Below are positions 43,182 to 51,574 of a DNA stretch of 64,000 bases, in pieces. The notes beneath the pieces were generated by a model, which saw only the letters and a list, made by a program, of their open reading frames with translations, was not told the DNA's origin and did no database searches. The number at the start of each line of letters is the position of its first letter. The first letter of the stretch is position 1. Source of the DNA: Streptomyces sp. L-9-10 (GTDB lineage Bacteria; Actinomycetota; Actinomycetes; Streptomycetales; Streptomycetaceae); contig NZ_PHRF01000077.1 of the NCBI RefSeq assembly GCF_004151105.1, forward strand, positions 30,150 to 94,149. Reading direction: 5' to 3'. A program made the translations under genes and the position numbers.

Positions 43182-44011
43182 TCAGCAGTAGGGGTGCTGG
43201 TTGGTCAGGGACGCGGCCACTCGCATCCACACGCCGAACAGCCGGTAGAGGCTGGGCACAGTGCCCTGCGCCTGGACGGTCCGGGTATCCGCCGAGGTGA
43301 CGCCCGGGATTCCCAGGAGCGTCGCGGCGACCGAAGCCGACTGCCAGCGGACCGTGAGGGTGGAGGAGGCCGCCGCGGCGGCCGGCGGCTTCGGCGGTAC
43401 GGAGAGACGCGCGGCGACCGCTTTCTCGATGGCCGCACGTGCTTCATCCGACGGCCGCAGATCTGCCGAGAACCGGTCCCGCGCATTCTTCACGGCCACG
43501 GTCGTCACCGAGGCGTCCCATTCCGTCATCTCCGCGCAGGCACAGTCGTCACCGGTGAGGACCGCCACCGGCACCCCGATGCCGGTCGCGGCGGCATGGG
43601 CCAGGCCGATCTCGCCCACAGGCCGCCCGTCCAGCCACATGTCTTCGATCTCGTGCCCCATGAAGCTGTGGCTCAGCACACCGAGCGCACCGGCCCGCGA
43701 GTGGTAGCCGACGAAGACCGCGGCGTCGTGCTCGGGGGCGAGTCCTTCGAGCATGCCCATCTGTTTCGGCTTGCCGCGGATGAGGCGCGCCACCGGGTGC
43801 AGTGACTCGGGCAGGATGTTGCGCATCGGGCCATGCGCGTCGTTGACGGTGATGTCGGTGGCACCGGCCGCGACAGCGCCGCGGACGGCAGCGTTGACGT
43901 CCTCCGCCATCATCAGCCGTCCACGCTCGTAGTCCCGGCCGCCGGGCTGGACATCGTCGGCGTCCACCAGCCCCGTGACGCCCCCATGTCCGCACTGATG
44001 TAGATCCGCAC
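43182..44011 (-). pseudogene. M55 D-aminopeptidase (DppA-like), frameshifted near start
   Basis: From GTG 44011 the frame gives VRIYISADMG, the family start SADMEG with metal-ligand Asp, then shifts at a run of G at 43981-43985. One frame over the protein continues GVTGLVDADDVQPGG through NDAHGPMRNI, VGYHSRAG and SHSFMGHEIEDMWLDG, holding the remaining metal ligands, to the C-terminus. A single missing base (the Glu codon of DMEG) explains the break. The enzyme family hydrolyses D-amino-acid dipeptides in a decameric ring. This may be a true pseudogene or a homopolymer error. Confidence 0.8.
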
Positions 44012-44123
44012 CGCGCAGTCTCCTCAAGCTTGATCGTCCGAGGAGACGCCCGCCGCCCTCGCTCCGGTTCCTTCACCGGCTCACTGTCATCCGGTTTCCG
44101 CCCGGACCAGCACGCTCGACCGC

Positions 44124-44672
44124 TCAACCGGACGGCGTGACCGAGGACCGCACGCCCAACCACTGCTCGGCGCCGTACTCCTCGAACCGCTCCACCTCGG
44201 TGAACCCCAGCTTGGCCGCGAGGCTCATTGAGCGGTTGTTCGCGGTCTGGGTGCAGAGCACCACCGGCTCGCCGGGAAACGCGTCGGCGAACCAGTCGAG
44301 TGCCGCTGCGCATGCCTCGGCGGCGTACCCGTATCCCCACGCCTCCGGCAGGAACACGTAGCCGAGCTCGGCCTCTCCGGCATCCGGACGGACGTGCCCC
44401 GGACGCTCCGCGTCGCGCCGATCGAGCGTGATCGTGCCGATCATCGCTCCGTCGAGATCGATCACGAAAACGCCAGGGCGCCGACCGGGCACCTCGGGCA
44501 CCGCGCGTTCGAGCTCATCACGCGGGCGTGGGCCACCGAGGTAGGTGCGCACCTCTGGCGATGCGAACAACTCGATGAACCCCGCACGGTCCCGGGCCTC
44601 GGACTCGCGGAGCACAAGCCGTTCGGTCCTTATCGGGGCGGGTGGCCAGGCAACGGGCCCGAGTTCAGTCAT
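44124..44672 (-). CDS. GNAT-family N-acetyltransferase (RimJ/RimL type)
   Basis: A 182-residue acetyl-CoA-dependent transferase: IRTERLVLRESEARDRAGF start, AELGYVFLPEAWGYGYAAEA with the acetyl-CoA pyrophosphate-binding loop, ALDWFADAF, and NNRSMSLAAKLGFTEVERF, the usual final helix-strand. The target could be a protein N-terminus or a small amine; sequence does not say. It is followed at 9 bp by no co-directional gene of known link. Confidence 0.87.
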   Translation of the reverse strand: MTELGPVAWPPAPIRTERLVLRESEARDRAGFIELFASPEVRTYLGGPRPRDELERAVPEVPGRRPGVFVIDLDGAMIGTITLDRRDAERPGHVRPDAGEAELGYVFLPEAWGYGYAAEACAAALDWFADAFPGEPVVLCTQTANNRSMSLAAKLGFTEVERFEEYGAEQWLGVRSSVTPSG

Positions 44673-44681
44673 GGGGGCAAC

Positions 44682-44909
44682 CTACTGCCCGCTGTTCTCG
44701 GTAACGGTGTTCTCGGCAAGGGTGTGCGCGACAAGGGCGTTCGCGTGACCGTGCCCCAGCCCGTGCTCGGTCTTGAGCCAGGAAACGAGTTCCGAGTGCC
44801 TGGTCAAGGGCGAGGAGCGGATGGTCTCCTTCCACTCGGCTATCGGGCGGCCGTACTTCTTCTCGATCGAGGGGAAGTAGCTGGCGGGGCCCTTCACGGT
44901 GTCCGTCAT
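44682..44909 (-). CDS. DUF4287-domain protein
   Basis: A 75-residue helical protein with the DUF4287 pattern: SYFPSIEKKYGRPIAEWK near the start and HSELVSWLKTEHGLGHGHANALVAH in the middle. These stand-alone domains are widespread in actinomycetes and have no established function. It lies just upstream of the acetyltransferase on the same strand, so the two may form an operon. Confidence 0.8.
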   Translation of the reverse strand: MTDTVKGPASYFPSIEKKYGRPIAEWKETIRSSPLTRHSELVSWLKTEHGLGHGHANALVAHTLAENTVTENSGQ

Positions 44910-45320
44910 GTCGGCGGTGTCCCATCCCTAGGTGCAGAACGATCTCGGTGTGTTGATGCGCTTTGCTTGTATGACCGGAGGCAGCGGGCGAAGTGATCGG
45001 TCGAATGAAAGTGACCTGCGCCACTTCGCTACGCGGCACAGGCCCCGTAGCTGATCACCGCGTACGCGAAGGCCATCCACAAGCCTCATCCCGAGCCGCC
45101 CGCCTCCCCGTTCCGGCACCGAGACGGTCCGAAAGCCCCCACCGGAACCCCGGCGGAGGCGTGTACGGGGCGCAGTTGTGTCCGCGCCCGGTCCTGTACG
45201 GCCGGCAGGCGGAGCGGCGCGTCGAAGCCGTCCTCGGCCGGAGCCGGCAGCGCCGCCGGTCCGACCGTGCCCGTCGGCCTGTGGTCCGTCACGCGCGGCG
45301 ACGCCGCGATCCGCAGGGCC
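44910..45320. other. Boundary region, no gene recognised
   Basis: About 400 bp separating housekeeping-type genes from the NRPS/PKS cluster. Open frames are Arg/Pro-rich. I see no integrase, repeat or terminator that would mark the boundary precisely. Confidence 0.4.
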
Positions 45321-47678
45321 TCACAGCCGGCGCAGGAGGGCCGCGCGGTCGACCTTGCCCGTGCTGGTCAGGGGCAGTTCGTCGAGCGCGACGACGCGTG
45401 TGGGGATCATGTACGACGGCAGGACGGTCCGCAGGGCGCGTACGACCCCGGCCTTCGAGAGCGGCTCGGCCGTCGGCACGTAGAAGGCGGCCAGCGTCCG
45501 CCCTCCCGGCCCCGTGGGGGCCACCACCGACGCGGCCCGGACCCCCGGGCACTGGAGGAGGGCGCTCTGCACCTCGCCCAGTTCGATCCGGTAGCCGCGC
45601 ACCTTGACCTGGTCGTCGAGGCGGCCCAGGAACTCCAGGTCGCCGCTCGGCAGCCAGCGGGCGCGGTCACCGGTGCGGTACATGCGCTCGCCGGGACGCA
45701 GAGCTCCCGGGTCGGGCAGGAACTTGGCGGCGGTGAGACGGGCGGCCGCGGCGTAGCCCAACGCCACGCACGCACCGGCGATGTACAGATCGCCCTCCTC
45801 GCCGAGGGGGCAGGGCCGCAGGTCGCCGCCGAGCACGTAGTAGCGGGCGTTCTGCATCGGTTTCCCGTAGGGGATGCTCGGCCACGCGGGGTCGACGGCG
45901 CTCACCCGGTAGTGGTTCGACCAGACGGTGCACTCCGTGGCGCCGCCCAGCGCCACCACCTCGGCGTTGGGGAACGCGGCCCGGATCTGGTCCGGGAGCG
46001 GCACCGGGATCCAGTCGCCGCTGAGGAGGACCAGGCGGAGCGCGTCGCGCCCGGCGGGCTCGCGGGCCTGGACGAAGGGCATGACCATGGCCAGGGAGGC
46101 GGGCGCCGAGTCCCAGATGGTGATGGATTCCTGTTCGAGCAGGTCCACCAGGGTGTCCGGCTCGGCGAGTTCCGCCGCCGACGCCAGCCGTATGGTCGCG
46201 CCGGCGGCCAGCACGCCGAAGATGTCGTACACCGAGAGGTCGAAGCAGAAGGACGTGACGAACAGGATCTCGTCGGCGGGCCCGACCTCGTAGGTGCGGT
46301 TCACCCAGTCGATGAGGTTCACCGCCGACCGGTGGGTGACGACGACTCCCTTGGGCGCACCCGTCGAGCCGGACGTGAAGATGGTGTAGCAGACGTCGTC
46401 GGCCGTCGGACCGGTGGCGAGGGGCGCGGCCGGCCGGAGGCCGGCGTGATGGCCGGTCCACAGCGGCTCGCGGCCGGGCGCCGTACGGTCGCGGCCGGGC
46501 GCCGCACGGTCGCGGGACGGCTCGACGCGGATGACGGCGTCGTACCGCGCGCCCAGTTCGCCCGTGAACTCCTCGGCCCGGCGGCGGTGGACGCTCGCGT
46601 GGGCCACCCCGGGCAGGACGTCGGGGAGGCGCTCGACAAGGCGGGGCGGCACCCGGAGGCCGGAGTGGGTGCTGAGCCCGGGGTCGATGAGGTCGGCGAG
46701 GACGATGACGCCGTCGTCGGCGAGCAGCCCGAGAAGAGAGTCGAGGACGCCGGTCAGGTGGTCGAGGTCCGGCAGGAACTGCACCGTACTGGCCAGCACG
46801 ACGACGTCGAACGGGCCGCGTACCCGCTCGGCGACCTCGTGGGCGAAGCACACCACGCCCTCGACCTCGCCCCCGGCGAGGACCCCGGTCTCCGTGCTTC
46901 GGGCCACGGACACCGGTGACGGGTCGACGGCCACGTAGCGCGACGCCCAGGGTGCCAGGGCCTCGACGATCAGTCCGGATCCGCACCCGATCTCCAGGAC
47001 CGAGGGCCGTTCGGCGGAGGTCGCGGCCCGTACGAACCGTGCCACGTGGTCCTGGTAGCCCCGGACGTCATCCGCGGTGAAGAGCCGTTCCGAGCGGCGC
47101 GTGTTGAAACCGGCGGCTTCGAGCGGGTCCGGGGAGCCGGACACGTAGTCGAAGAGGTCCGCGACCTGCTCGCGCCGCAGAGTGGCCGACCAGGAGAACT
47201 CCTCGGGGATGTCGGGGCACAACACGTGGCGAAGGGACGGCACCTCCCACCGGAACTCCTGGACGGAGGGCAGGGATACGCGGTCGGTCAGCACGGCCGC
47301 CACATCGAGCTGGTCGAGCAGCCCGACCACCCGGGGGGCCGGCCACGCCGGGTCGAGCGGGACGTAGGAGGCGCCGGCTTTGAGCACCGCGAGCATTCCG
47401 ACGAGGGCCGAGGCGTCGCGCTCGCCGTAGACGCCCACGGTGGAGCCCCGGCCCAGTCCCAGCTCGCGCAGCAGCCGTGCCAGCCGGTTGGAGTGGCGGT
47501 CCAGCTCGCCGTGGGTGAGGACCTGCTTGTCGGAGGTCACGATCGCCGGGTGGTCCGGGTACCGCCGGGCGGTCTCGGCGATCAGCCCGGGGATCGTGGC
47601 GTCGTCGCGGAACGGCCGCGCGGTCTCGTTCCATCCGCTCCAGGAGGCGCCCGGAACGGACGTCGGCGGGGCGCTCAC
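45321..47678 (-). CDS. Interrupted NRPS adenylation enzyme with internal methyltransferase
   Basis: A 785-residue stand-alone enzyme that activates an amino acid as adenylate and should methylate it. Core motif a1 (LTHGELDRHSNRLARLL) and a2 (LKAGASYVPLDP, to residue 110) are followed by a methyltransferase at about 165-390 with SAM motif VLEIGCGSG. Motif a3 (FTSGSTGAPKG) resumes at 434, and the rest runs to a10 (STGKVDRAAL). Pocket residues read by eye give DLYDLSLVW, close to published Cys codes (DLYNLSLIW). Methyltransferases in this a2/a3 position, as in TioN and KtzH, act on the side chain, so S-methylcysteine is the inferred product. GTG 47678 overlaps the PCP stop by 4 bp. Confidence 0.9.
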   Translation of the reverse strand: MSAPPTSVPGASWSGWNETARPFRDDATIPGLIAETARRYPDHPAIVTSDKQVLTHGELDRHSNRLARLLRELGLGRGSTVGVYGERDASALVGMLAVLKAGASYVPLDPAWPAPRVVGLLDQLDVAAVLTDRVSLPSVQEFRWEVPSLRHVLCPDIPEEFSWSATLRREQVADLFDYVSGSPDPLEAAGFNTRRSERLFTADDVRGYQDHVARFVRAATSAERPSVLEIGCGSGLIVEALAPWASRYVAVDPSPVSVARSTETGVLAGGEVEGVVCFAHEVAERVRGPFDVVVLASTVQFLPDLDHLTGVLDSLLGLLADDGVIVLADLIDPGLSTHSGLRVPPRLVERLPDVLPGVAHASVHRRRAEEFTGELGARYDAVIRVEPSRDRAAPGRDRTAPGREPLWTGHHAGLRPAAPLATGPTADDVCYTIFTSGSTGAPKGVVVTHRSAVNLIDWVNRTYEVGPADEILFVTSFCFDLSVYDIFGVLAAGATIRLASAAELAEPDTLVDLLEQESITIWDSAPASLAMVMPFVQAREPAGRDALRLVLLSGDWIPVPLPDQIRAAFPNAEVVALGGATECTVWSNHYRVSAVDPAWPSIPYGKPMQNARYYVLGGDLRPCPLGEEGDLYIAGACVALGYAAAARLTAAKFLPDPGALRPGERMYRTGDRARWLPSGDLEFLGRLDDQVKVRGYRIELGEVQSALLQCPGVRAASVVAPTGPGGRTLAAFYVPTAEPLSKAGVVRALRTVLPSYMIPTRVVALDELPLTSTGKVDRAALLRRL

Positions 47679-47983
47679 CGGGCCGGTGCCCGGAACGCCT
47701 CGTGGGCCGCCAGCACCCGGGTCAGCTCGTTCACCGTCGAGTGGTCGAAGAAGAGCCGGAGCGCCAGGCGCGCGCCGAGCTGGGCCCCGAGCGTGGCCAT
47801 GATCTCGGCGACCAGCAGGGAGTTCCCGCCGATCTCGAAGAAGTCCTCGTCGTCGCCGAAGTCGTCGTGCTCCAGTGCGTCGGCCCACTGAACCCGCACC
47901 TGGGCGCGCAGCAGTTCAAGGTCCGGGCCATCGTGGTCTGCGTGGTCCGGGCTCGCCACCCCGACCGATCCGAAGTTGTTCAC
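47675..47983 (-). CDS. Free-standing peptidyl carrier protein
   Basis: A 102-residue carrier protein. The phosphopantetheine attachment motif is FFEIGGNSLLVAEIM, with Ser near residue 58. It is preceded by VRVQWADALEHDDFGDDED and followed by a normal fourth helix. GTG 47983 is chosen because AAGGGGAG lies six bases before it. It is translationally coupled to the adenylating enzyme, so it should carry the activated, methylated amino acid as a thioester to a partner enzyme. Confidence 0.92.
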   Translation of the reverse strand: MNNFGSVGVASPDHADHDGPDLELLRAQVRVQWADALEHDDFGDDEDFFEIGGNSLLVAEIMATLGAQLGARLALRLFFDHSTVNELTRVLAAHEAFRAPAR

Positions 47984-48057
47984 CGCTGTCTCCCCTTCAA
48001 CTGGCTCTCGCCGCTTCCCTGTCACCGTCGGGCACGGCTTGGATGCCGGCCACGGTC

Positions 48058-48109
48058 CGGTCGCCCGGTCCGGTCGCCCGGTCCGGTCGCCCGGTCCGGT
48101 CGCCCGGTC
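48058..48109. repeat. Four perfect 13-bp tandem repeats in divergent promoter
   Basis: CGGTCGCCCGGTC occurs four times without spacing between the PCP gene and the thioesterase gene. No coding role is likely. It may be slippage DNA or an array for a regulator. Confidence 0.85.
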
Positions 48110-48315
48110 CGGCCGGCCGCCGGAGGCTTCCGGAACAGGCCCGTCGCCGCGTCGGTGGCGGATGCGCACCGTCACGAGCGGGACCGCGCTCACCCGGTCG
48201 AGTGGTCCGACCGGGTGTCAGTCTGGCCGTGACGACCGGCCGTTGTCCGAGGATCTTTCAGAGGTCAGTCAGGATTGGCACCCGTGGGCCACGGTGACGG
48301 GTCATCCTCACGGCT

Positions 48316-49077
48316 ATGGGAACAAACACGAAAAGCCGCTGGTTCGTCGGCGTCCCTCACGATGGCCTCAAAGAGTGCGCGCTGTACGCCTTTCCGCATG
48401 CGGGCGCGGGCGTGACCACGGTGCGTCAGCTGTGCGTCGAGCTTTCCGACGCGTTCGACGCCTTCGCGGTACGCCTCCCGGGCCGGGAGTCCCGGCTCGG
48501 GGATCCGGTGGAGACCGTCATGCCCGAGCTCGCCGACAAGCTCGCCGACGAACTGCTCCACCACGCGCAGGGAAGGCCGGTGGTGCTGTACGGGCACTGC
48601 GCCGGCTCGACGATCGCCTACGAGGTGGCACGGCGCCTGGGCCCCGCCCGGGTGCGGGCGCTGGTCGTCTCCTCGCACCCGGCTCCTGGGAGCGTCCGCC
48701 GCGAGCCCACGTGGGCGTTGCCGCGGCTGGACTTCCTCCAGCAGGTCGTGACGGACGGGTACCTGCCGTCGCAGCTCCTCGCCAACGAGGAATTGCTCGA
48801 CATCGTCGAGCCCGCCCTGCGCGCCGACTACGAACTCATCGAGACCTACGAGCTGGAGCTGTACGAGGGCGGTGCCATCGAGCCCGTCCAGGTTCCGACG
48901 GTGGCCGTGTACGGCCGCGACGACCACACCGTCGCCCCCGCCCAGGTCGACGCATGGTCGGCGCTCACCACCGGGCCGTTCCGGTTCGTGTCGCTGCCCG
49001 GCAGCCATGACCTGCCGAGCAGCCGTCCGGCGGACCTGGCTGCGGCCATCCGCGAGGCCCTGGCGGCCGTCGCCTGA
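48316..49077 (+). CDS. Type II thioesterase with Cys nucleophile
   Basis: A 253-residue alpha/beta hydrolase of the external (type II) thioesterase family that removes wrong or stalled acyl groups from carrier proteins. Landmarks are LYAFPHAGAGVTTVRQL, VRLPGRESRLGDP and the elbow YGHCAGSTIAYEVARRLG. The Asp loop is VAVYGRDDHTVAP and the His loop FVSLPGSHDLPSS. The elbow has Cys where GHSMG-type enzymes have Ser, implying a thiol nucleophile. It is divergent from the PCP/adenylation operon. Confidence 0.92.
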   Translation: MGTNTKSRWFVGVPHDGLKECALYAFPHAGAGVTTVRQLCVELSDAFDAFAVRLPGRESRLGDPVETVMPELADKLADELLHHAQGRPVVLYGHCAGSTIAYEVARRLGPARVRALVVSSHPAPGSVRREPTWALPRLDFLQQVVTDGYLPSQLLANEELLDIVEPALRADYELIETYELELYEGGAIEPVQVPTVAVYGRDDHTVAPAQVDAWSALTTGPFRFVSLPGSHDLPSSRPADLAAAIREALAAVA

Positions 49078-49388
49078 GCATGGGCGCGGGCCCGCCGTGT
49101 CCGCGGCACACGGCCGGGTCTGGCAGACATCTGTCGGGCGGTCGGATGACTCGGGAATCCCTTCCTAGGGTGGGCTCACGGGGGAGCAGCACCGGACGAC
49201 CGAGCTGCGCGGCGACGGGGGCCGTCTGCCCCCCGGCGCGCCGTACCGCGCCCCGCCGTCGCCCCGCGCGGTCGCGTTGTGTTCGCTCATGGCCGCACCG
49301 CCCCCTGCCGAGCTCACCCGGCGGTGGAGCGGGCCGTCGGCCACCGTCCGGAAAACCCCGTGCAGGACGACCGAAAGGCAACAGGAGC

Positions 49389-50930
49389 ATGGCGCCCCTC
49401 ACGTACGCGCAACAGCACATGAGGTTCAGCAACCGGTTCGAGGAGGTCGAGACCGCGCTCCGGAAGCGGGAGGGCGTGGCGCAGGCGGCCGTGGTCTCCC
49501 GCGAGAACCGGCCGGGGGAGCGGCGCCTGGTGGCGTACGTGGTACCCGAGGTGCCGGAGGCGGACGTGACCAAGCACGTCGAGAAGTGGCGCGCGATCTA
49601 CGACGAGATGTACGGCGACACCGCGCCGGACGCCACCGGGATCGGCGACGACTTCACCGGGTGGAACAGCTCCTACACGCGCGAACCCATCCCTCTGCCG
49701 GAGATGCGCCAGTGGCGCGCGTCCACGGTGGAGCGGGTGCGCGGTCTGGAGGCGCGCCGGGTGCTGGAGATCGGGGTCGGTTCCGGCCTCCTGCTCGGGC
49801 CGCTGGCCCTGGAGGCCGAGGTCTACTGGGGTACCGACTTCTCGGAGCCGGTCATCGAACGCCTCGCCGCCCAGGTCGGCATGGATCCGCGGCTGAAGGA
49901 TAAGGTGACACTGCGGTGTCAGCCCGCCGACGTCGCCGACGGACTGCCGGCGGAGTACTTCGACACGGTCCTCCTCAACTCGGTCGTGCAGTACTTCCCC
50001 GACGCCGCCTACCTCTCGGGTGTCCTGGACGTCGCGCTCCAACGGCTCGCCCCGGGGGGCCGGATCGTCATCGGCGACGTCCGGAACCACGGCACCCTGC
50101 GGAAGTTCCTGACGGCCGTCCACCACGCTCAGCGCCCCGATGACGAGCCGTCCGCCGTCCGCGCGGCGGTCGCACGCGCCATGCTCGGCGAGACGGAACT
50201 CGCCCTCGATCCGGGCTTCTTCACCGAGTGGGCCGACGCGCACCGCGACATCGTGGCCGTGGACGTCCGGCTGAAGCCCGGATCGGATGGGAACGAACTC
50301 ACCCGTCACCGCTACGAAGTCGTCCTGCACAAGCGGTCGAGCAGGCCGACGCACCTCGCGGACGTCCCCACCGCCACCTGGGGCTCGGACGTGCACCAGG
50401 TGTCCGGCCTGGAGGCTGAGCTGGCCCGGCACGGCGGCCGCCTCCGGCTGACCCGGATACCGAACGCGAGGCTGGTGAGCGAGGCGGCCGAGTGCGGGGT
50501 TCCCGCCACGGCGGAAGAGGCGCCGCTCGACCCGCACGCGCTGGAGACCTGGGGCGAGGAGCATGGCTGTGCCGTCCTGTGCACCTGGTCGGCCGAGGCA
50601 CCCGGCTGGTTCGAGGCGGTGATCGTGCCCGCGGACGGTACGCACTGCTACGGCGGTGTGTACCGGCCCATGGACACCCGGGCCAGGCCGCTCGCCAACG
50701 TGCCCGCGGCGTCCCGCCGGGCGTCGAGGCTGCCGGCAGTGCTGCGGCGGGAGCTGGCGGCCGAACTCCCCGGCGGTTTGGTGCCGGACGACATCGTGGT
50801 CATCGCACGCATGCCGCTGACCGCCCGCGGCGAGGTCGACCGCGCCGCGCTCCCCGAACCGGAGCGAGCCGGCGGTGGTGAGGGCTCGCCGCACACACGG
50901 AATCCGCGAACGGCCGGATCGTCGACCTGA
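49389..50930 (+). CDS. Methyltransferase embedded in orphan adenylation C-subdomain
   Basis: A 513-residue protein with no adenylation core. Residues 15-55 (FEEVETALRKREGVAQAAVV, RPGERRLVAYVVP) match the a8 end of an A-domain. Residues about 60-330 form a SAM methyltransferase with VLEIGVGSGLLLGPLA and VLLNSVVQYFPD. The last part returns to A-domain C-subdomain sequence with a10 reading LTARGEVDRAALP, where the catalytic Lys is Glu. Methyltransferases in the a8/a9 position methylate the backbone nitrogen, so this looks like an N-methyltransferase cut free from its module, acting in trans on the free PCP. Frames upstream to 49080 are not conserved; the 310-bp gap before it holds no gene. Confidence 0.87.
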   Translation: MAPLTYAQQHMRFSNRFEEVETALRKREGVAQAAVVSRENRPGERRLVAYVVPEVPEADVTKHVEKWRAIYDEMYGDTAPDATGIGDDFTGWNSSYTREPIPLPEMRQWRASTVERVRGLEARRVLEIGVGSGLLLGPLALEAEVYWGTDFSEPVIERLAAQVGMDPRLKDKVTLRCQPADVADGLPAEYFDTVLLNSVVQYFPDAAYLSGVLDVALQRLAPGGRIVIGDVRNHGTLRKFLTAVHHAQRPDDEPSAVRAAVARAMLGETELALDPGFFTEWADAHRDIVAVDVRLKPGSDGNELTRHRYEVVLHKRSSRPTHLADVPTATWGSDVHQVSGLEAELARHGGRLRLTRIPNARLVSEAAECGVPATAEEAPLDPHALETWGEEHGCAVLCTWSAEAPGWFEAVIVPADGTHCYGGVYRPMDTRARPLANVPAASRRASRLPAVLRRELAAELPGGLVPDDIVVIARMPLTARGEVDRAALPEPERAGGGEGSPHTRNPRTAGSST

Positions 50931-50994
50931 TCACGAAATCAGCACGCGGACCCGGCTTCCGTCGCGAACCGGACGTGAAAGCAATGGAGGAGAA

Positions 50995-51210
50995 ATGGCA
51001 GTGAACCCGTTCGACGACGAGGACGGCGAGTTCTACGTGGTGGTCAACGACGAGGAGCAGCACGCGCTGTGGCCCACGTTCGCCGACGTGCCCGGCGGCT
51101 GGCGGGTCGTGGCCGGGCCGGCGGGGCGCGCGGAGAGCATCGCGTACGTCGAGGAGACCTGGACCGACCTGCGGCCCCGGAGCCTGCGCGAGGCGACACC
51201 GGCGTCCTGA
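50995..51210 (+). CDS. MbtH-family NRPS partner protein
   Basis: A 71-residue MbtH-like protein: NPFDDEDGEFYVVVNDEEQHALWP, then VPGGWRVVAGP and a final YVEETWTDLRPRSLRE, with the conserved Trp residues in place. These proteins bind adenylation domains and help them fold and work. A GGAGGAG precedes the ATG at 50995. The likely partner is the interrupted adenylation enzyme in the divergent operon. Confidence 0.95.
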   Translation: MAVNPFDDEDGEFYVVVNDEEQHALWPTFADVPGGWRVVAGPAGRAESIAYVEETWTDLRPRSLREATPAS

Positions 51211-51457
51211 GGCGGGCCGAACCCGCCGCGCGGGTCAGGACGGTGAGCACGCCGAGCGGCCCGCGGGCAGACGGTGACTCCTCACCCCGCCGGGGGCTCC
51301 TCACCCCACTGGGGGCCGTGCCCGCCGGGCCGCCCTCCCTGGACGTACAGCCGACGCTCTCCGAAGACCCGCTCGCCGCCGTGGTGGGCCCCGTGCCGAC
51401 GGACTCGACCGGGGCTCATCCGTGCCGAGAGGTCCATGGGCTTTCGTGGGACGGACC

Positions 51458-51477
51458 GGGATGTACGTGGGATGTAC
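51458..51477 (+). promoter_or_regulatory. Direct repeats upstream of winged-helix regulator
   Basis: GGGATGTAC occurs at 51458 and 51469, an 11-bp (one helical turn) period, followed by GGGAGGAG. OmpR/SARP-type winged-helix proteins bind such direct repeats. In the same intergenic stretch, CTCCTCACCCC is repeated at 51278 and 51297 with G-rich partners. No gene lies between 51211 and 51574. Confidence 0.4.
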
Positions 51478-51574
51478 AGGGAGGAGATGTGCTGTGGGCG
51501 GTCGAAATTCCGACGTCGTCTTCGTCCGATGGCCGGCGCAGGCGGATCTGAGGACCCGCTGCCGGAAAGAGGGG

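Noticed and set aside
42847..43230. Possible transposase piece on the minus strand
   Set aside because: Some Arg-rich stretches looked IS-like, but no ordered motif series could be found.
48058..48109. Possible CRISPR-like repeat array
   Set aside because: The four 13-bp units are head to tail with no spacers and no cas genes are present.
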